A stretch of 5,582 nucleotides of DNA. Origin: Flavobacteriales bacterium (GTDB lineage: Bacteria > Bacteroidota > Bacteroidia > Flavobacteriales_F > PHOS-HE28). Positions 5,543-5,582 of the stretch are shown here, piece after piece. Both the position numbers and the translations under genes were made by a program. The notes under the pieces are model-generated. The model saw only the letters and a program-made list of their open reading frames with translations, searched no databases and was not told the origin of the DNA. The DNA is taken from contig JALOLX010000119.1 in NCBI GenBank assembly GCA_025455765.1, positions 1 through 5,582 of the forward strand. The letters run 5' to 3'. How positions within the stretch are numbered: the stretch's first letter is position 1; each line of letters starts with the position of its first letter.

Positions 5543-5582
5543 TCAGAGCTTCAGCTCCTTCATCTCGCCCTTGTCGGTGATC
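5543..5582 (-). CDS. 3' end of a minus-strand gene entering from the right edge (unknown product)
   Basis: Read on the minus strand from the window edge, the frame gives ITDKGEMKELKL and then TGA at 5545-5543. All 12 codons end in G or C, matching the strong third-position GC bias of the real genes here. The strong hairpin just beyond the stop fits a gene end. Only the charged C-terminal tail is visible, so no family can be assigned. Confidence 0.6.
   Translation of the reverse strand, partial: ITDKGEMKELKL

Overview
The window looks like chromosomal DNA of a GC-rich member of the Bacteroidota or a close relative such as the Rhodothermota. Three things point there. The first gene is a secreted fusion of a GH3 beta-N-acetylhexosaminidase with a serine beta-lactamase-family hydrolase, an architecture I know mainly from Bacteroidota. 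There are no convincing Shine-Dalgarno sequences. Several gene starts are preceded by weak matches to the Bacteroidota promoter pattern (TTG or TTTG, a spacer of about 17-23 bases, then TAnnTTTG). The rhodopsin is of the proteorhodopsin/xanthorhodopsin type found in aquatic bacteria. A freshwater or wastewater Flavobacteriales relative is a reasonable guess, but the sequence alone does not prove it.

Layout: (1) 98-3100 (+), the 1000-residue exported GH3/beta-lactamase-family fusion, probably acting on cell-wall muropeptides. (2) 3200-3679 (+), a small protein of unknown function. Its 3' end overlaps the next gene tail to tail by 8 bases. (3) 3672-4145 (-), a TspO/MBR family membrane protein. 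(4) 4244-5005 (+), a seven-helix microbial rhodopsin with the retinal lysine and a complete D-T-E proton-pump motif. (5) 5005-5466 (+), an NTF2/SnoaL-like small protein whose ATG shares one base with the rhodopsin stop codon. (6) A strong hairpin at 5486-5516, then the last 12 codons of a minus-strand gene that enters from the right edge.

The most interesting part is the block from about 3672 to 5466. tspO and the rhodopsin gene diverge from a 98-base intergenic region that contains a 31-base interrupted palindrome (4184-4214). It sits where a shared operator would sit. The rhodopsin has glycine (G146) where bacteriorhodopsin has W138. In xanthorhodopsin that glycine opens the window where a carotenoid antenna packs against retinal. 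The co-translated downstream gene has an NTF2-like fold, the same general fold as the carotenoid-binding C-terminal domain of the orange carotenoid protein. My hypothesis is a compact light-harvesting unit: a proton-pumping rhodopsin with a possible carotenoid antenna, a coupled soluble NTF2-like partner, and a divergently transcribed TspO that may link tetrapyrrole or redox state to it. The individual family calls are secure. The functional link between the genes is inference. No retinal or carotenoid biosynthesis gene (blh or crt) lies in the window, so the chromophores would have to come from elsewhere.
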